Assembly (NCBI RefSeq): GCF_003003075.1 | Contig: NZ_PVTX01000004.1 | Coordinates: forward strand, 124,001-188,000 | DNA: 64,000 nucleotides | Direction: 5' to 3' | Source: Isoptericola halotolerans | Lineage (GTDB): Bacteria > Actinomycetota > Actinomycetes > Actinomycetales > Cellulomonadaceae | Notes under the pieces: model-generated | Database searches by the model: none | What the model was told of the DNA's origin: nothing | Seen by the model: only the letters and a program-made list of their open reading frames with translations | Program-made: the position numbers and the translations under genes | In this document: positions 8,307-16,143 of the stretch, one piece after another | Numbering within the stretch: position 1 is the first letter of the stretch | Layout: every line of letters begins with the position of its first letter

Positions 8307-8749
8307 GGGCGCACCGCCACGTGCTCCTCGACGGTGGTCACATGGGCCGCCTCGACCGGCACCGCGAGCGGTACCCACCCTCTCAGGCCGGCAGGCACGA
8401 GCGGCAAGGGCACCTCGTAGCGCACCGACACGCCGATCGTCGCGCCCGGCGTCAGGCAGGGGTCGTCGGAGCACTCGACCGTCAACAGGTCACCCCCTTC
8501 GACGTCGAACCCTTGGTCGCCGAGTGCGATGCGGGTCGCCGCTGCTGCCCGCGCCACGCCCTGGGACGACGACTCGGCGGTGACCACTGCTCTCGAGGCC
8601 TCGCGCGCCGCCCCTTCGACGGCGAACGCCGCGGCGTGCACCTGCGACAGCGCCATGACGAGGTAGACGAGCGGCACCAGAAGAAGGACGCTCACGCCCA
8701 GGAACTCCACGACGGCCGCGCCGGACTCGGGATCGCGTCGCTCGCTCAT
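8303..8749 (-). CDS. TadE-like minor pilin protein (second copy)
   Basis: This 148-residue protein starts MSERRDPESGAAVVEFLGVS, the typical TadE motif (G-A-A-x-V-E-F) leading into a single hydrophobic helix. An extracellular domain with two Cys (VECSDDPCL) follows. TadE-like pseudopilins are processed by a prepilin peptidase and help assemble Flp pili. The gene overlaps its upstream neighbour by ATGA and its downstream neighbour by GTGA, so the three small proteins are translationally coupled. Confidence 0.85.
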   Translation of the reverse strand: MSERRDPESGAAVVEFLGVSVLLLVPLVYLVMALSQVHAAAFAVEGAAREASRAVVTAESSSQGVARAAAATRIALGDQGFDVEGGDLLTVECSDDPCLTPGATIGVSVRYEVPLPLVPAGLRGWVPLAVPVEAAHVTTVEEHVAVRP

Positions 8750-9189
8750 GTCGACTCCTCCAGCGCGTGCCCGGACACCGTCATCACTCCGGACGGCCCC
8801 AGCACGCCGACCACGGGCAGCGGTGCGCGCACCGTCACCTCGACGACGGCGAGGCCGTCCTGCACGGTGTCCCGCGCCGCCACCTCGTCCGCATACCGGT
8901 CCCCGAGAGACGCCGTGAGCAGGTCCCGGGTGCGCTGAGCGCCCGACGCGAGGTCGCGGTCAGCGCGAGCCGCGACCCGCGCACCCTCGGCCGCGGCGTC
9001 GATCGTCAACGCGCGGACGTGCAGCGCGAGGGTCACCTGGACCACGCCGAGGAACAGGGCGAGCAGCAGGGCGGAGATCATCGCGAACTCGGCGACCGCC
9101 GACCCCCGCTCGACGTGCCGCGCGGAGGGCGGCTCGACCGGTGAATCGGCCGGAACGACCTCAGCGACCGGTGACACTCTGGATCGCAT
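8746..9189 (-). CDS. TadE-like minor pilin protein (first copy)
   Basis: This 147-residue protein has HVERGSAVAEFAMISALLLA at about residues 25-44, the TadE/TadG E-x-G-x-x-x-E-F entry to a membrane helix, then an extracellular part ending SGHALEEST. Start ATG 9189 overlaps the upstream pilin-like gene by 29 bases. A GTG at 9177 would shorten the overlap. It lies between the pilin-like gene and the second TadE copy in the Tad operon. Confidence 0.85.
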   Translation of the reverse strand: MRSRVSPVAEVVPADSPVEPPSARHVERGSAVAEFAMISALLLALFLGVVQVTLALHVRALTIDAAAEGARVAARADRDLASGAQRTRDLLTASLGDRYADEVAARDTVQDGLAVVEVTVRAPLPVVGVLGPSGVMTVSGHALEEST

Positions 9190-9373
9190 CGGTGAACGCG
9201 CCCTCGAGGAGCGGCCCGGCCAGTGCCCACAGCGCGACGACGAGTCCGGCGGTCATCAGCGTCACGAGCACCCAGCCGGGCACGTCGCCCCGCTCGGGAT
9301 CGTCGGCTGCCGGACGCCGGTCCGGGAGCGGCGCTTCGTCCTGCGGTCGGTGAGCGAGGTGGTCGTGGGACAT
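9161..9373 (-). CDS. Small Flp pilin-like membrane protein
   Basis: This 70-residue protein has a hydrophilic first half (MSHDHLAHRPQDEAPLPD) and one membrane helix (WVLVTLMTAGLVVALWALAGP) ending in VTGR. Position between tadC and TadE is where actinobacterial Flp pilins lie, and size fits. Sequence identity to classic Flp pilins is weak: a Glu precedes Gly-Asp at ERGDVPGW, but the usual AxEYA motif is missing. The ATG follows AAAGG at 6 bases. A TTG 6 bases upstream is less likely. It could be the pilin subunit or a small assembly factor. Confidence 0.65.
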   Translation of the reverse strand: MSHDHLAHRPQDEAPLPDRRPAADDPERGDVPGWVLVTLMTAGLVVALWALAGPLLEGAFTDAIQSVTGR

Positions 9374-9391
9374 GGTCAACCTTTCGGTGGG

Positions 9392-10324
9392 TCAGAGGCC
9401 TATCTGCAGGGTGGCCAGGGACGGGAAGACGGCGAAGACGACGGTGATGGGCAGGATCAGGAAGACGACCGGCACGAGCATGACGACCTCCTTCTTTCCG
9501 CCGGCCTCCATCAGGGCGCGACGCCCCGACTCCCGGACGTCCTGCGCCTGTGCGCGCAGGACGTCGGCCAGCGGGGTGCCGCGCTCCAGCGCGACCGCCA
9601 CCCCCTCGGCGAACCGGGTGAGGGACGGCAGGTTGGTGCGATCGGCCATCGCCGTCAGAGCGGCGGCGATCGGAGCGCCCGCACGAACGTCGGCGAGCAT
9701 CGTGGAGATCTCACCGGAGAGCTCGCCGCGGGCGGTGGAGGCGACTCGTTCGAGGGCAGGCATGGGCCCCTCCCCCGCGGTGACCGCGAGCGCCAGCAGC
9801 TCGGCCACGGTCGGGAACTCGGCGAGCATCCGTTCCTCGCGCTGTTGTGCCAGGGTGCTGAGCCGGCGGTCGCACGCGACGAAACCGACCGTCCCCGCCA
9901 GGAGCACCAGGGCGACCAGCGGGATCACTGCCGATCCCCGGGTGGCTGCGAGGAGCACCGCGGCGGCCAGGCCCACCACGAGGCCGAGGACGGTCCACAC
10001 GAGCTGGCGGGCACGGAACTGCTCCACGGTGTCTGCGCGGCCGGCGCGGTCGAGCCGGCGCTGGACATCCGCCCGGGAGGAGCCGAGCCGCTCGAACCAG
10101 TGGGCGGCGTCGGACACCCACGGGGAGAGGATCCGCTCGACCACGCCGAAAGGGCTGTGCACGGTGTGGTCGCGCAGCAGGCCCGAGGACGCGTCCCGAG
10201 GGCGCAGGGCAGGTGCGAGGCGCTCGTCGAGGGAGATGCGGCGGCCACGCAGGCCGGCGATCACGAGCAGGAGGCCGATTCCTCCGAGAAGGCCCAGCAG
10301 CGCACCGGTGACGGCGGGGCTCAT
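9392..10324 (-). CDS. tadC: Type II/IV secretion inner-membrane protein TadC
   Basis: This 310-residue polytopic protein of the T2SF/GspF fold forms the inner-membrane platform of the Flp pilus with TadB. Hydrophobic helices occur near residues 8-25, 110-150 and 280-305. The conserved cytoplasmic helices include FPTVAELLALAVTAGEGP and GTPLADVLRAQAQDVRESGR. It overlaps the tadB stop as ATGA. The last helix (VVMLVPVVFLILPITVVFAVFP) is typical of TadC. Confidence 0.9.
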   Translation of the reverse strand: MSPAVTGALLGLLGGIGLLLVIAGLRGRRISLDERLAPALRPRDASSGLLRDHTVHSPFGVVERILSPWVSDAAHWFERLGSSRADVQRRLDRAGRADTVEQFRARQLVWTVLGLVVGLAAAVLLAATRGSAVIPLVALVLLAGTVGFVACDRRLSTLAQQREERMLAEFPTVAELLALAVTAGEGPMPALERVASTARGELSGEISTMLADVRAGAPIAAALTAMADRTNLPSLTRFAEGVAVALERGTPLADVLRAQAQDVRESGRRALMEAGGKKEVVMLVPVVFLILPITVVFAVFPSLATLQIGL

Positions 10325-11178
10325 CGCAGCACCCGGCTCTCCTCGGGCAGCCGCCCGATCCGTCGCATGACCTGGTAGGCCAGCACCGAGCAGGCGGCGC
10401 CGGCCGCGAGGACGGCCACGCCGGCGGCGGAGTCGTAGGCGCGCGCCGTCTCCGGGCGGGTCGCGAGAAACGCGAGCACCACCCAGGGTCCCGCGGCAGC
10501 CAGGCGGGCGCCGTTGATCGTCCAGGACTGCCGGGCCTCGAGCTCCCCTCGGGTGCGCGCGTCTTCACGGAGGAACTCGGAGAGGCTCTTGAGCAGCCGA
10601 CCCAGGTCCGTGCCACCGACCTCGCGGGTCAGCCGCAGCGCCTCGACGATGCGGTCCGCCACCGGGTCGGCGAGCCGCGCCTTGAGCAGGTCCAAGCACT
10701 CCCCGAACCGTCCGGTGGCCCGGTAGTCGGCGGCGAAGCGGGCGAACGGCTCGCGCAGCTCTGCGGGGCCGCGTTCGCCGAGCTGCGCGACCGCCTCCGG
10801 CAGCGAGAGTCCGGCACGGACTCCCGAGGCGAGGTGGTCGACGGCGTCCGGCCACACGTCCCGCAGGCTCTCGCGCCGTCGTCGGGCCCGGACACGGAGC
10901 AGCACCTCCGGCGCCACGGTGGCCATCAGCGCGAAGCAGCCGGCGATGGCAGGAGAGCGGGTCAGGGCGAGGCCCACCAGCATCACGGTCAGACCCACCC
11001 CCGCGCTGAACGCGTAGAGCGCGCCCGGCCCGACGCGCGGGACGCCCGCCTGGACCAGGACGTCCTGCAACACCTGGTTGCGCCTGCTTCGACGCACCCG
11101 GGATCCCGTCGGCTCCCAGCAGGACAGCCACACGAGGACGAGACCCACACCGCCGACGAGGCCGATCAGCACGCCCAT
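10321..11178 (-). CDS. tadB: Type II/IV secretion inner-membrane protein TadB
   Basis: This 285-residue T2SF-domain protein pairs with TadC as the membrane platform moved by the TadA ATPase. An N-terminal helix is followed by a second helix pair near 55-95, the conserved cytoplasmic domain (WPDAVDHLASGVRAGLSLPEA, LRLTREVGGTDLGRLLKSL) and C-terminal helices. It starts in a TGATG overlap with the tadA stop and ends in an ATGA overlap with tadC, so the three are translated as a unit. Confidence 0.9.
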   Translation of the reverse strand: MGVLIGLVGGVGLVLVWLSCWEPTGSRVRRSRRNQVLQDVLVQAGVPRVGPGALYAFSAGVGLTVMLVGLALTRSPAIAGCFALMATVAPEVLLRVRARRRRESLRDVWPDAVDHLASGVRAGLSLPEAVAQLGERGPAELREPFARFAADYRATGRFGECLDLLKARLADPVADRIVEALRLTREVGGTDLGRLLKSLSEFLREDARTRGELEARQSWTINGARLAAAGPWVVLAFLATRPETARAYDSAAGVAVLAAGAACSVLAYQVMRRIGRLPEESRVLR

Positions 11179-12440
11179 CAGCGGTCACCGGCCAGCAGGG
11201 CGTTGACGTCGATCCCGGCTCGCTCGAAGCGCTCGACCCCGGGCGGGAAGCCGTCGCCGCGGACGAGGTCGCCGCCCAGCGCAGCCGGCCGGCGCTGGAA
11301 GATCTGCGCCGTCTCGACGCGGCTCTCCTCGACCCGCCCGGTCACGGCGACGATCTCGCGGACCTGGCGGGCGCCGTCCGCCGACACCCCGAGGTGCACC
11401 ACCAGGTCGATGGCCGAGGCGACGGTCGGCGTGACGAAACGTTCGGAGACGTTCTCCCCGGCGAGCAGCGGCAGCGTGCACATCTTGGTGATCGCCTCGC
11501 GGGCGGAGTTCGCGTGGATGGTGCAGGCGCCGGGAACGCCGGCGTTGAGCGCCACGAGCAGGTCGAGGCTCTCTGCCTCCCGCACCTCGCCGATGATGAT
11601 GCGGTCAGGACGCATGCGCAGCGACTCCTTGACCAGTCGCCGCAACGGTATCTCGCCGGTGCCTTCGAGGCTCGGCTGACGGCACTGCATCGCGACGTGG
11701 TCACGGACGGGCAGCCGGAGCTCGAAGACCTCCTCGCAGGACACCACCCGCTGACCGGCCGGGATGGATCCGGCCAGCGCGTTGAGCATCGTGGTCTTGC
11801 CCGCCTGGGTGGCGCCGGCGACCAGGATGTTCAGCCCCGCGCGGACGGCGGCGTCGAGGAACCTTGCGGCGTGGGGCGTGAGGGCACCCAGGCGGGTCAT
11901 GTGGTCCACGTGGTGGGCGCGCACCACGTGCTTGCGGATGTTGACCGCCATGTGCTCGCGCGTCACGTCCGGGATCACGACGTGCAGACGTTCCCCGCCG
12001 GGCAGCGTGGCGTCGACGAACGGGCTGCTCAGGTCGAGCCGTCGACCGCTGGACGTGAGCATGCGCTCGACGAGGTCCCGCACCTGCGACGCCGTGAGGA
12101 GCGTGGTGGTCAGCTCGCTGACTCCTCGGCGCGCGACGAAGACCTGGGCGGGTGAGTTGATCCAGATCTCCTCGACCTCGGGATCGTCGAGGTACGGCTG
12201 CAACGGGCCGAGCCCGCCGAGCGCGTCGGCCACCGCCCGGACCGAGGCAGAGGTATCGGCCAGCGGCGGCACGACGCCGAGCGACACGCGCTCGGCGTAG
12301 TCCGCCGCCGCCTCGACCACCAGCCGGTCGAGACCGGCACGGTCGCTCACGGGGTCGATGCCACGACGACGGATCAGCTCGCGGACCTCGTGATGCAGGA
12401 TGCTCGTGGCGTCGTCGCGCAAGGGCACGTCGATGGTCAC
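11178..12440 (-). CDS. tadA: Flp pilus assembly ATPase TadA (CpaF family)
   Basis: This 420-residue secretion ATPase drives pilus assembly. An N-terminal domain (to about residue 190) precedes the RecA-like core with Walker A GATQAGKT at 209-216. The Asp/Glu box CEEVFEL, Walker B-like RIIIGEVREAESLD and the TIHANSAREA histidine box follow. GTG 12440 (VTIDVPLRDD) is chosen because AGAGG lies about 8 bases upstream and the frame beyond lacks similarity. It opens the Tad cluster. In mycobacteria a MinD-like ssd gene precedes tadA; here the upstream side is a divergent PH-like gene. Confidence 0.93.
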   Translation of the reverse strand: MTIDVPLRDDATSILHHEVRELIRRRGIDPVSDRAGLDRLVVEAAADYAERVSLGVVPPLADTSASVRAVADALGGLGPLQPYLDDPEVEEIWINSPAQVFVARRGVSELTTTLLTASQVRDLVERMLTSSGRRLDLSSPFVDATLPGGERLHVVIPDVTREHMAVNIRKHVVRAHHVDHMTRLGALTPHAARFLDAAVRAGLNILVAGATQAGKTTMLNALAGSIPAGQRVVSCEEVFELRLPVRDHVAMQCRQPSLEGTGEIPLRRLVKESLRMRPDRIIIGEVREAESLDLLVALNAGVPGACTIHANSAREAITKMCTLPLLAGENVSERFVTPTVASAIDLVVHLGVSADGARQVREIVAVTGRVEESRVETAQIFQRRPAALGGDLVRGDGFPPGVERFERAGIDVNALLAGDR

Positions 12441-12831
12441 CGGCAGACCTCTCCCTCGGGGACAATCCGGACCTTCCACCTGGTGCGCCGAGAGTAGCGA
12501 ACATCGCCACGGCCCCGCTGCCACCCTGTGGACGACCCGCGCCCCGGTGTCGCCGACCTGTCGCCGCTGCCTTCCCGGAAGGACAAGATCCCTGGTCAGC
12601 GCGCTCGATGTCGCATCTATGCGTCGTGCCCCCCCGACCCCGGACCGCGGTCCGAATCGTGGACATGCCAGGCAGCACCTGCTGCGACACGTCGCGGCGA
12701 TCGCACGCAGGTCGCGGACCGGACCGCCGCCCCCGACGGCGGTCGACGCCCCAGGAACGATCGACGCTACGCTGGGCCGTTCCAGCTCTCGGTACCGGAC
12801 CGGACCGGGACGGCGGCCTGCGAGGAGAACG
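12441..12831. other. Divergent intergenic region between tadA and a PH-like gene
   Basis: This 391-bp gap lies between two divergent genes and should carry both promoters. TACGCT at about 12767-12775 is a possible -10 for the rightward gene, placed well upstream of its Shine-Dalgarno. No tadZ/ssd-like frame, repeat or strong terminator was found. Several open frames cross it but lack ribosome sites. Confidence 0.4.
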
Positions 12832-13389
12832 ATGTCGGACCAGCCTGCACAGCCCGTGCCGCACTCGTCCGCACCTGACCCGACCGGTCGCGGTGCAGCC
12901 GACGGCTTCGCGCCGCAGGCGGGCGCGTCGGGCCCGCAGCAGTGGGAAGCCGAGCTGCGCCGCTCCGGGCGCGTGGTCGTCCGGGCCCCGAGGACCTTGC
13001 GCACCGTCGCCATCGCCCTGACGGCCGGCACGATCGCGCTGTGCTTCGGTGCGGCCATCGGCCTGCCGATCGCGTTCGGGCCCGTGGCTCTGCTCGTGGC
13101 CACCGGCCCACTCGTCATCATCGCCGTGCTGGCCGGGGTCTTCCTCGCGATGCAGATCAGCTACCTCGGGCGTGATCTGGTGGTGACCGCGTGCGGGATC
13201 CAGGTGGGCCGCAGGGCCCCCGTGCCCTGGCACGAGCTCGCTGGTGTGTCCACGCACCGTGGCGCACTGCGGATCCACGTCCTGCGCTCGGGGCGCCCCG
13301 AGACGCTTCAGCTCGGCGACCTCCAGGCACCCTGCGAACAGCTCGTCCGGTGGCTGCAGCCCAAGGCGTTCCCCGCCGCGCTCCCCTAG
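12832..13389 (+). CDS. Two-helix membrane protein with PH-like domain
   Basis: This 185-residue protein has a polar Pro/Ala-rich N-terminus (to about 35). Residues 40-60 form an amphipathic stretch (RRSGRVVVRAPRTLRT). Two adjacent membrane helices follow (about 62-108), then a C-terminal domain (GRDLVVTACGIQVGRRAPVP, WHELAGVSTHRG) typical of bacterial PH-like domains that follow a helix pair. Function is unknown. ATG 12832 follows GAGGAGA at 5-6 bases. It is divergent from tadA, and nothing links it to the pilus. Confidence 0.8.
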   Translation: MSDQPAQPVPHSSAPDPTGRGAADGFAPQAGASGPQQWEAELRRSGRVVVRAPRTLRTVAIALTAGTIALCFGAAIGLPIAFGPVALLVATGPLVIIAVLAGVFLAMQISYLGRDLVVTACGIQVGRRAPVPWHELAGVSTHRGALRIHVLRSGRPETLQLGDLQAPCEQLVRWLQPKAFPAALP

Positions 13390-13431
13390 GGCAGGGCCGG
13401 GCGCGCCGGACGCCCGTCCAGGAACGCCAGG

Positions 13432-14028
13432 TCACGCCGCCCGCACGAACAGCAGACCCACCCACAGCCACCCGACGGCGATGGTCGCCTTCTGGAGCAG
13501 CCCGGCCCGCCGGGAGTCCTCCTCCCACGCCTGGCCGAAGGCGAGGAGCCCACCGCCCGCGAGCGCCGCCGTCGTCCCCGAGTAGACCTTCCACCAGACC
13601 TCCGGCAGGGCGAACGCCGCGGCGAGGGCAGCCAACGGCACGGCGGCGAACGCGACGACGCCGGCGTGGTCGTGGAGCCGGTGGCGCCACGAGGTCTCCT
13701 CGGGCGTGGTGTCGGGCGTGCCGGGTGGATAGCCGCGCATGGGATCCATGGGGAACACGCCGGAGGCGACGAGCGCCAGGCCGAACACGCCGACGACGAC
13801 GGCGAGCAGCCCGCTGCCCAGAGCCTCACGCCCCACGAGCGCCCCGGCCGCCACCGCCGTGCCGCACACGAGGAAGCTGGTGGTCTGCACCCAGCCGCGC
13901 CGGCCCAAGGCGAGCGCGCTCACCGGCTGGCGCACCCACGCGTACCCAGGCCGCGTCCACCCGTCCACGAGGAACACCACGACGAACGACCAGCAGCACA
14001 CGGCCGCGACCCACAGCATCGGCATCAT
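13432..14028 (-). CDS. DUF998 family membrane protein
   Basis: This 198-residue integral membrane protein has six predicted helices. Family landmarks are near the N-terminus (RQPVSALALGRRGWVQT), in the loop SGVFPMDPMRGYPPGTP, and in the HLHDH-like segment (WRHRLHDHAGVVAF). DUF998 proteins have no settled function. ATG 14028 has GAAGGG 7 bases upstream. It is convergent with the PH-like gene and divergent from the aminotransferase. Confidence 0.88.
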   Translation of the reverse strand: MMPMLWVAAVCCWSFVVVFLVDGWTRPGYAWVRQPVSALALGRRGWVQTTSFLVCGTAVAAGALVGREALGSGLLAVVVGVFGLALVASGVFPMDPMRGYPPGTPDTTPEETSWRHRLHDHAGVVAFAAVPLAALAAAFALPEVWWKVYSGTTAALAGGGLLAFGQAWEEDSRRAGLLQKATIAVGWLWVGLLFVRAA

Positions 14029-14083
14029 GCCGTCACCCTTCCCGGCGCGCCCCGTCCGGACAAGTGCCGGAGGTCACGGTCGG

Positions 14084-14089
14084 TAGGGT
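14084..14089 (+). promoter_or_regulatory. -10-like TAGGGT, leaderless start of aminotransferase
   Basis: TAGGGT lies exactly 7 bases before ATG 14097 with no Shine-Dalgarno between them. Confidence 0.6.
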
Positions 14090-14096
14090 CGAGCGC

Positions 14097-15308
14097 ATGA
14101 CGTCCACCCCGCGCTGGCGCCAGGTCGCCGCAGCGACCGGCCTGCTCGCGCCGAGCGGCGCCGTCGGGCAGACGATCTTCGCCGAGATGACGGTGCTGGC
14201 GAACCGCACGGGCGCGATCAACCTGGGTCAGGGCTTCCCGGACGTGGACGGCCCCGACTACGTCAAGGAGGCCGCGAAGGCCGCCATCGACGCCGGCCGC
14301 AACCAGTACGCCCCGGGCGACGGCGTCCCCGAGCTGCGCCGCGCCGTCGCCGAGCACCAGCACCGCCACTACGGCCTGGACGTGGACCCGGACACCGAGG
14401 TCCTGGTCGCGACCGGGGCCACCGAGGCCCTGACGGCCGCGATCCTGGCGCTGACCGGCCCCGGCGACGAGGTCATCACCCTCGAACCGTTCTACGACTC
14501 CCACGCCGCCGCGATCGCGATGGCCGGCGCCACCCACGTGCCGGTCCCCCTGACCGCCGACCTGCGCCTCGACGCGGCGGCCCTGCGCGCCGCCGCCACG
14601 GACCGCACGCGTCTCATCCTCGTGAACACGCCGCACAACCCCACCGGCACCGTGCTGACCCGCGCCGAGCTCGAGGACGTCGCCGCCGTCGCCCGCGAGC
14701 GCGACACCGTCGTGCTCACCGACGAGGTCTACGAGCACCTCGTCTACGACGACGCGACGCACGTCCCGATGGCCACGCTGCCCGGCATGGCCGAGCGCAC
14801 GCTCACGGTGTCGAGCTCGGGCAAGACGTTCAGCCTGACGGGCTGGAAGGTCGGGTGGCTGCACGGCCCGGCCGAGCTGGTCACGGCCGTGCGCACGGTC
14901 AAGCAGTTCATGACGTATACCTCGGGCTCGGCGTTCCAGCCGGCGATCGCGCTGGCGCTCGCCGACGACGAGACCCCGCGCGCCCTCGCCGCGTCCCTCG
15001 CCGCACGCCGCGACCTGCTGCGCGAGGGCCTCGAGGCGGCGGGCTTCGACGTCGTCGTCCCGCGCGGCACGTACTTCGTGGTGGCCGACGGCGCGGCGCA
15101 CGTCGCACGACTCGGTCTCGAGGACGGCCACGACCTGTGCCTGCGCCTGCCGGAGCTCGCCGGGGTGGTGGGCGTCCCGGTCTCGGCGTTCTGCCGGCAG
15201 GGGTCGACGGCGGCACGAGCGCTGCGCTCGCGGGTGCGGTTCACGTTCGTCAAGCGTCCCGAGGTGCTGCGTGACGCCGTCGGGCGCCTCGCGACGCTCG
15301 GGCGGTAG
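14097..15308 (+). CDS. Class I/II pyridoxal-phosphate aminotransferase
   Basis: This 403-residue fold-type I aminotransferase has INLGQGFPDVDGPDYVK at the N-terminus, NTPHNPTGTVLTRAEL for the substrate/PLP Asn, TDEVYEHLVYD for the PLP Asp and Tyr, and SSSGKTFSLTGWKVGW with the Schiff-base Lys. RVRFTFVKRPE carries the carboxylate-binding Arg. The pattern is closest to the kynurenine/methionine aminotransferase (YbdL/KAT) group; N-succinyldiaminopimelate aminotransferases are related. Exact substrate is not determined by sequence alone. ATG 14097 is set by the TAGGGT element 7 bases upstream. A 20-bp repeat array begins 32 bases after its stop. Confidence 0.9.
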   Translation: MTSTPRWRQVAAATGLLAPSGAVGQTIFAEMTVLANRTGAINLGQGFPDVDGPDYVKEAAKAAIDAGRNQYAPGDGVPELRRAVAEHQHRHYGLDVDPDTEVLVATGATEALTAAILALTGPGDEVITLEPFYDSHAAAIAMAGATHVPVPLTADLRLDAAALRAAATDRTRLILVNTPHNPTGTVLTRAELEDVAAVARERDTVVLTDEVYEHLVYDDATHVPMATLPGMAERTLTVSSSGKTFSLTGWKVGWLHGPAELVTAVRTVKQFMTYTSGSAFQPAIALALADDETPRALAASLAARRDLLREGLEAAGFDVVVPRGTYFVVADGAAHVARLGLEDGHDLCLRLPELAGVVGVPVSAFCRQGSTAARALRSRVRFTFVKRPEVLRDAVGRLATLGR

Positions 15309-15340
15309 CGGGCAGCGCGCCTGACCTTGCCCCACGCCGT

Positions 15341-15455
15341 GCTACCTCGCGCCGCACTGCACTACCTCGGCGACGACGGCACTACCTCGGCGCAGTAGGC
15401 GCTACCTCGTGCCGCGCCGCACTACCTCGGCGGGAACCGCTCTACCTCGGTGTGG
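15341..15455. repeat. Intergenic array: 6 units of 20 bp, core CTACCTCG
   Basis: CTACCTCG recurs with starts at 15342, 15362, 15382, 15402, 15422 and 15442, exactly 20 bp apart. The intervening 12 bases vary. This is the reverse-strand form of the 4.1-kb array. It fills the gap between the convergent aminotransferase (stop 15308) and LysE (stop 15456), and the last core ends 6 bases from the LysE stop. Confidence 0.94.
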
Positions 15456-16070
15456 TCAGCCAAGCAGGAGCGAGGCCGCCACCGCCAGCATGATGAGCGC
15501 GATCACGCCGTCGACCACCCGCCACGCGCCCGGGCGACGCAGCAGCGGCGCGAGGAACCGCGCCCCGTAGCCGAGGCCCACGAACCACAGCATGCTCGAC
15601 ACCACCGCGCCGGCCGTGAACAGCCAGCGGTCGTCGCCGTAGCCGGCGGCGATCGAGCCCTGCAGCACCACGGTGTCCAGGTACACGTGCGGGTTGAGCC
15701 AGGTGAGGGCGAGCGCGGTGAGCAGCACCGGTCGCAGCCGCCGTCCGGCGTCGGACCGGGCGACGTCCCGAGCGGCCTCAAGCTCCTCGCCGCCGCGCCA
15801 CGCCCGGCGGGCGGCCAGCGCGCCGTACCCGAGGACGACGGCGGCGCCCGCCCAGCGGGCCACCTCGACCAGTCCCGGGTGCTGCTCGACGAGGGCGCCG
15901 AGGCCTGCACCACCCGCTGCGTACAGGACCGCGTCCGAGGCCGCGCAGACCAGGACCACGACGCCCACGTGCTCACGTCGCACGCCCTGGCGCAGCACGA
16001 AGGCGTTCTGGGCACCGATGGCGACGATGAGCGAGAGACCGAGGCCGAGCCCGGCGAGAAAGATGAGCAC
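15456..16070 (-). CDS. LysE/ArgO-type basic amino acid exporter
   Basis: This 204-residue, six-helix exporter has the LysE motif near the N-terminus (IVAIGAQNAFVLRQG) and a central TWLNPHVYLDTVVLQGS, both typical. In Corynebacterium glutamicum LysE exports lysine and arginine under LysG control. The divergent lysG-like gene 73 bases away supports the same pairing. GTG 16070 sits 6 bases after TAGCGT, so the mRNA may be leaderless. Alternative substrates within the RhtB/LysE superfamily are possible. Confidence 0.92.
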   Translation of the reverse strand: MLIFLAGLGLGLSLIVAIGAQNAFVLRQGVRREHVGVVVLVCAASDAVLYAAGGAGLGALVEQHPGLVEVARWAGAAVVLGYGALAARRAWRGGEELEAARDVARSDAGRRLRPVLLTALALTWLNPHVYLDTVVLQGSIAAGYGDDRWLFTAGAVVSSMLWFVGLGYGARFLAPLLRRPGAWRVVDGVIALIMLAVAASLLLG

Positions 16071-16076
16071 CCTTCG

Positions 16077-16082
16077 ACGCTA
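16077..16082 (-). promoter_or_regulatory. -10-like TAGCGT for the LysE exporter gene
   Basis: TAGCGT on the minus strand lies 6 bases before GTG 16070, without a Shine-Dalgarno. Confidence 0.5.
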
Positions 16083-16125
16083 GGCACGCCCCCGAATGAA
16101 GTCCAACGAAACTTTCTGACCCTGA

Positions 16126-16140
16126 TGAAGCAATACTTCA
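16126..16140. promoter_or_regulatory. Likely LysR-type operator (TGAAG-N5-CTTCA)
   Basis: A perfect dyad, TGAAG CAATA CTTCA, ends three bases before the lysG-like start codon in the divergent lysE-lysG gap. Size and shape fit a LysR-family recognition site. A second imperfect dyad (GAAGTCC...AACTTTC) lies just to its left. Binding is inferred. Confidence 0.6.
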
Positions 16141-16143
16141 GGT

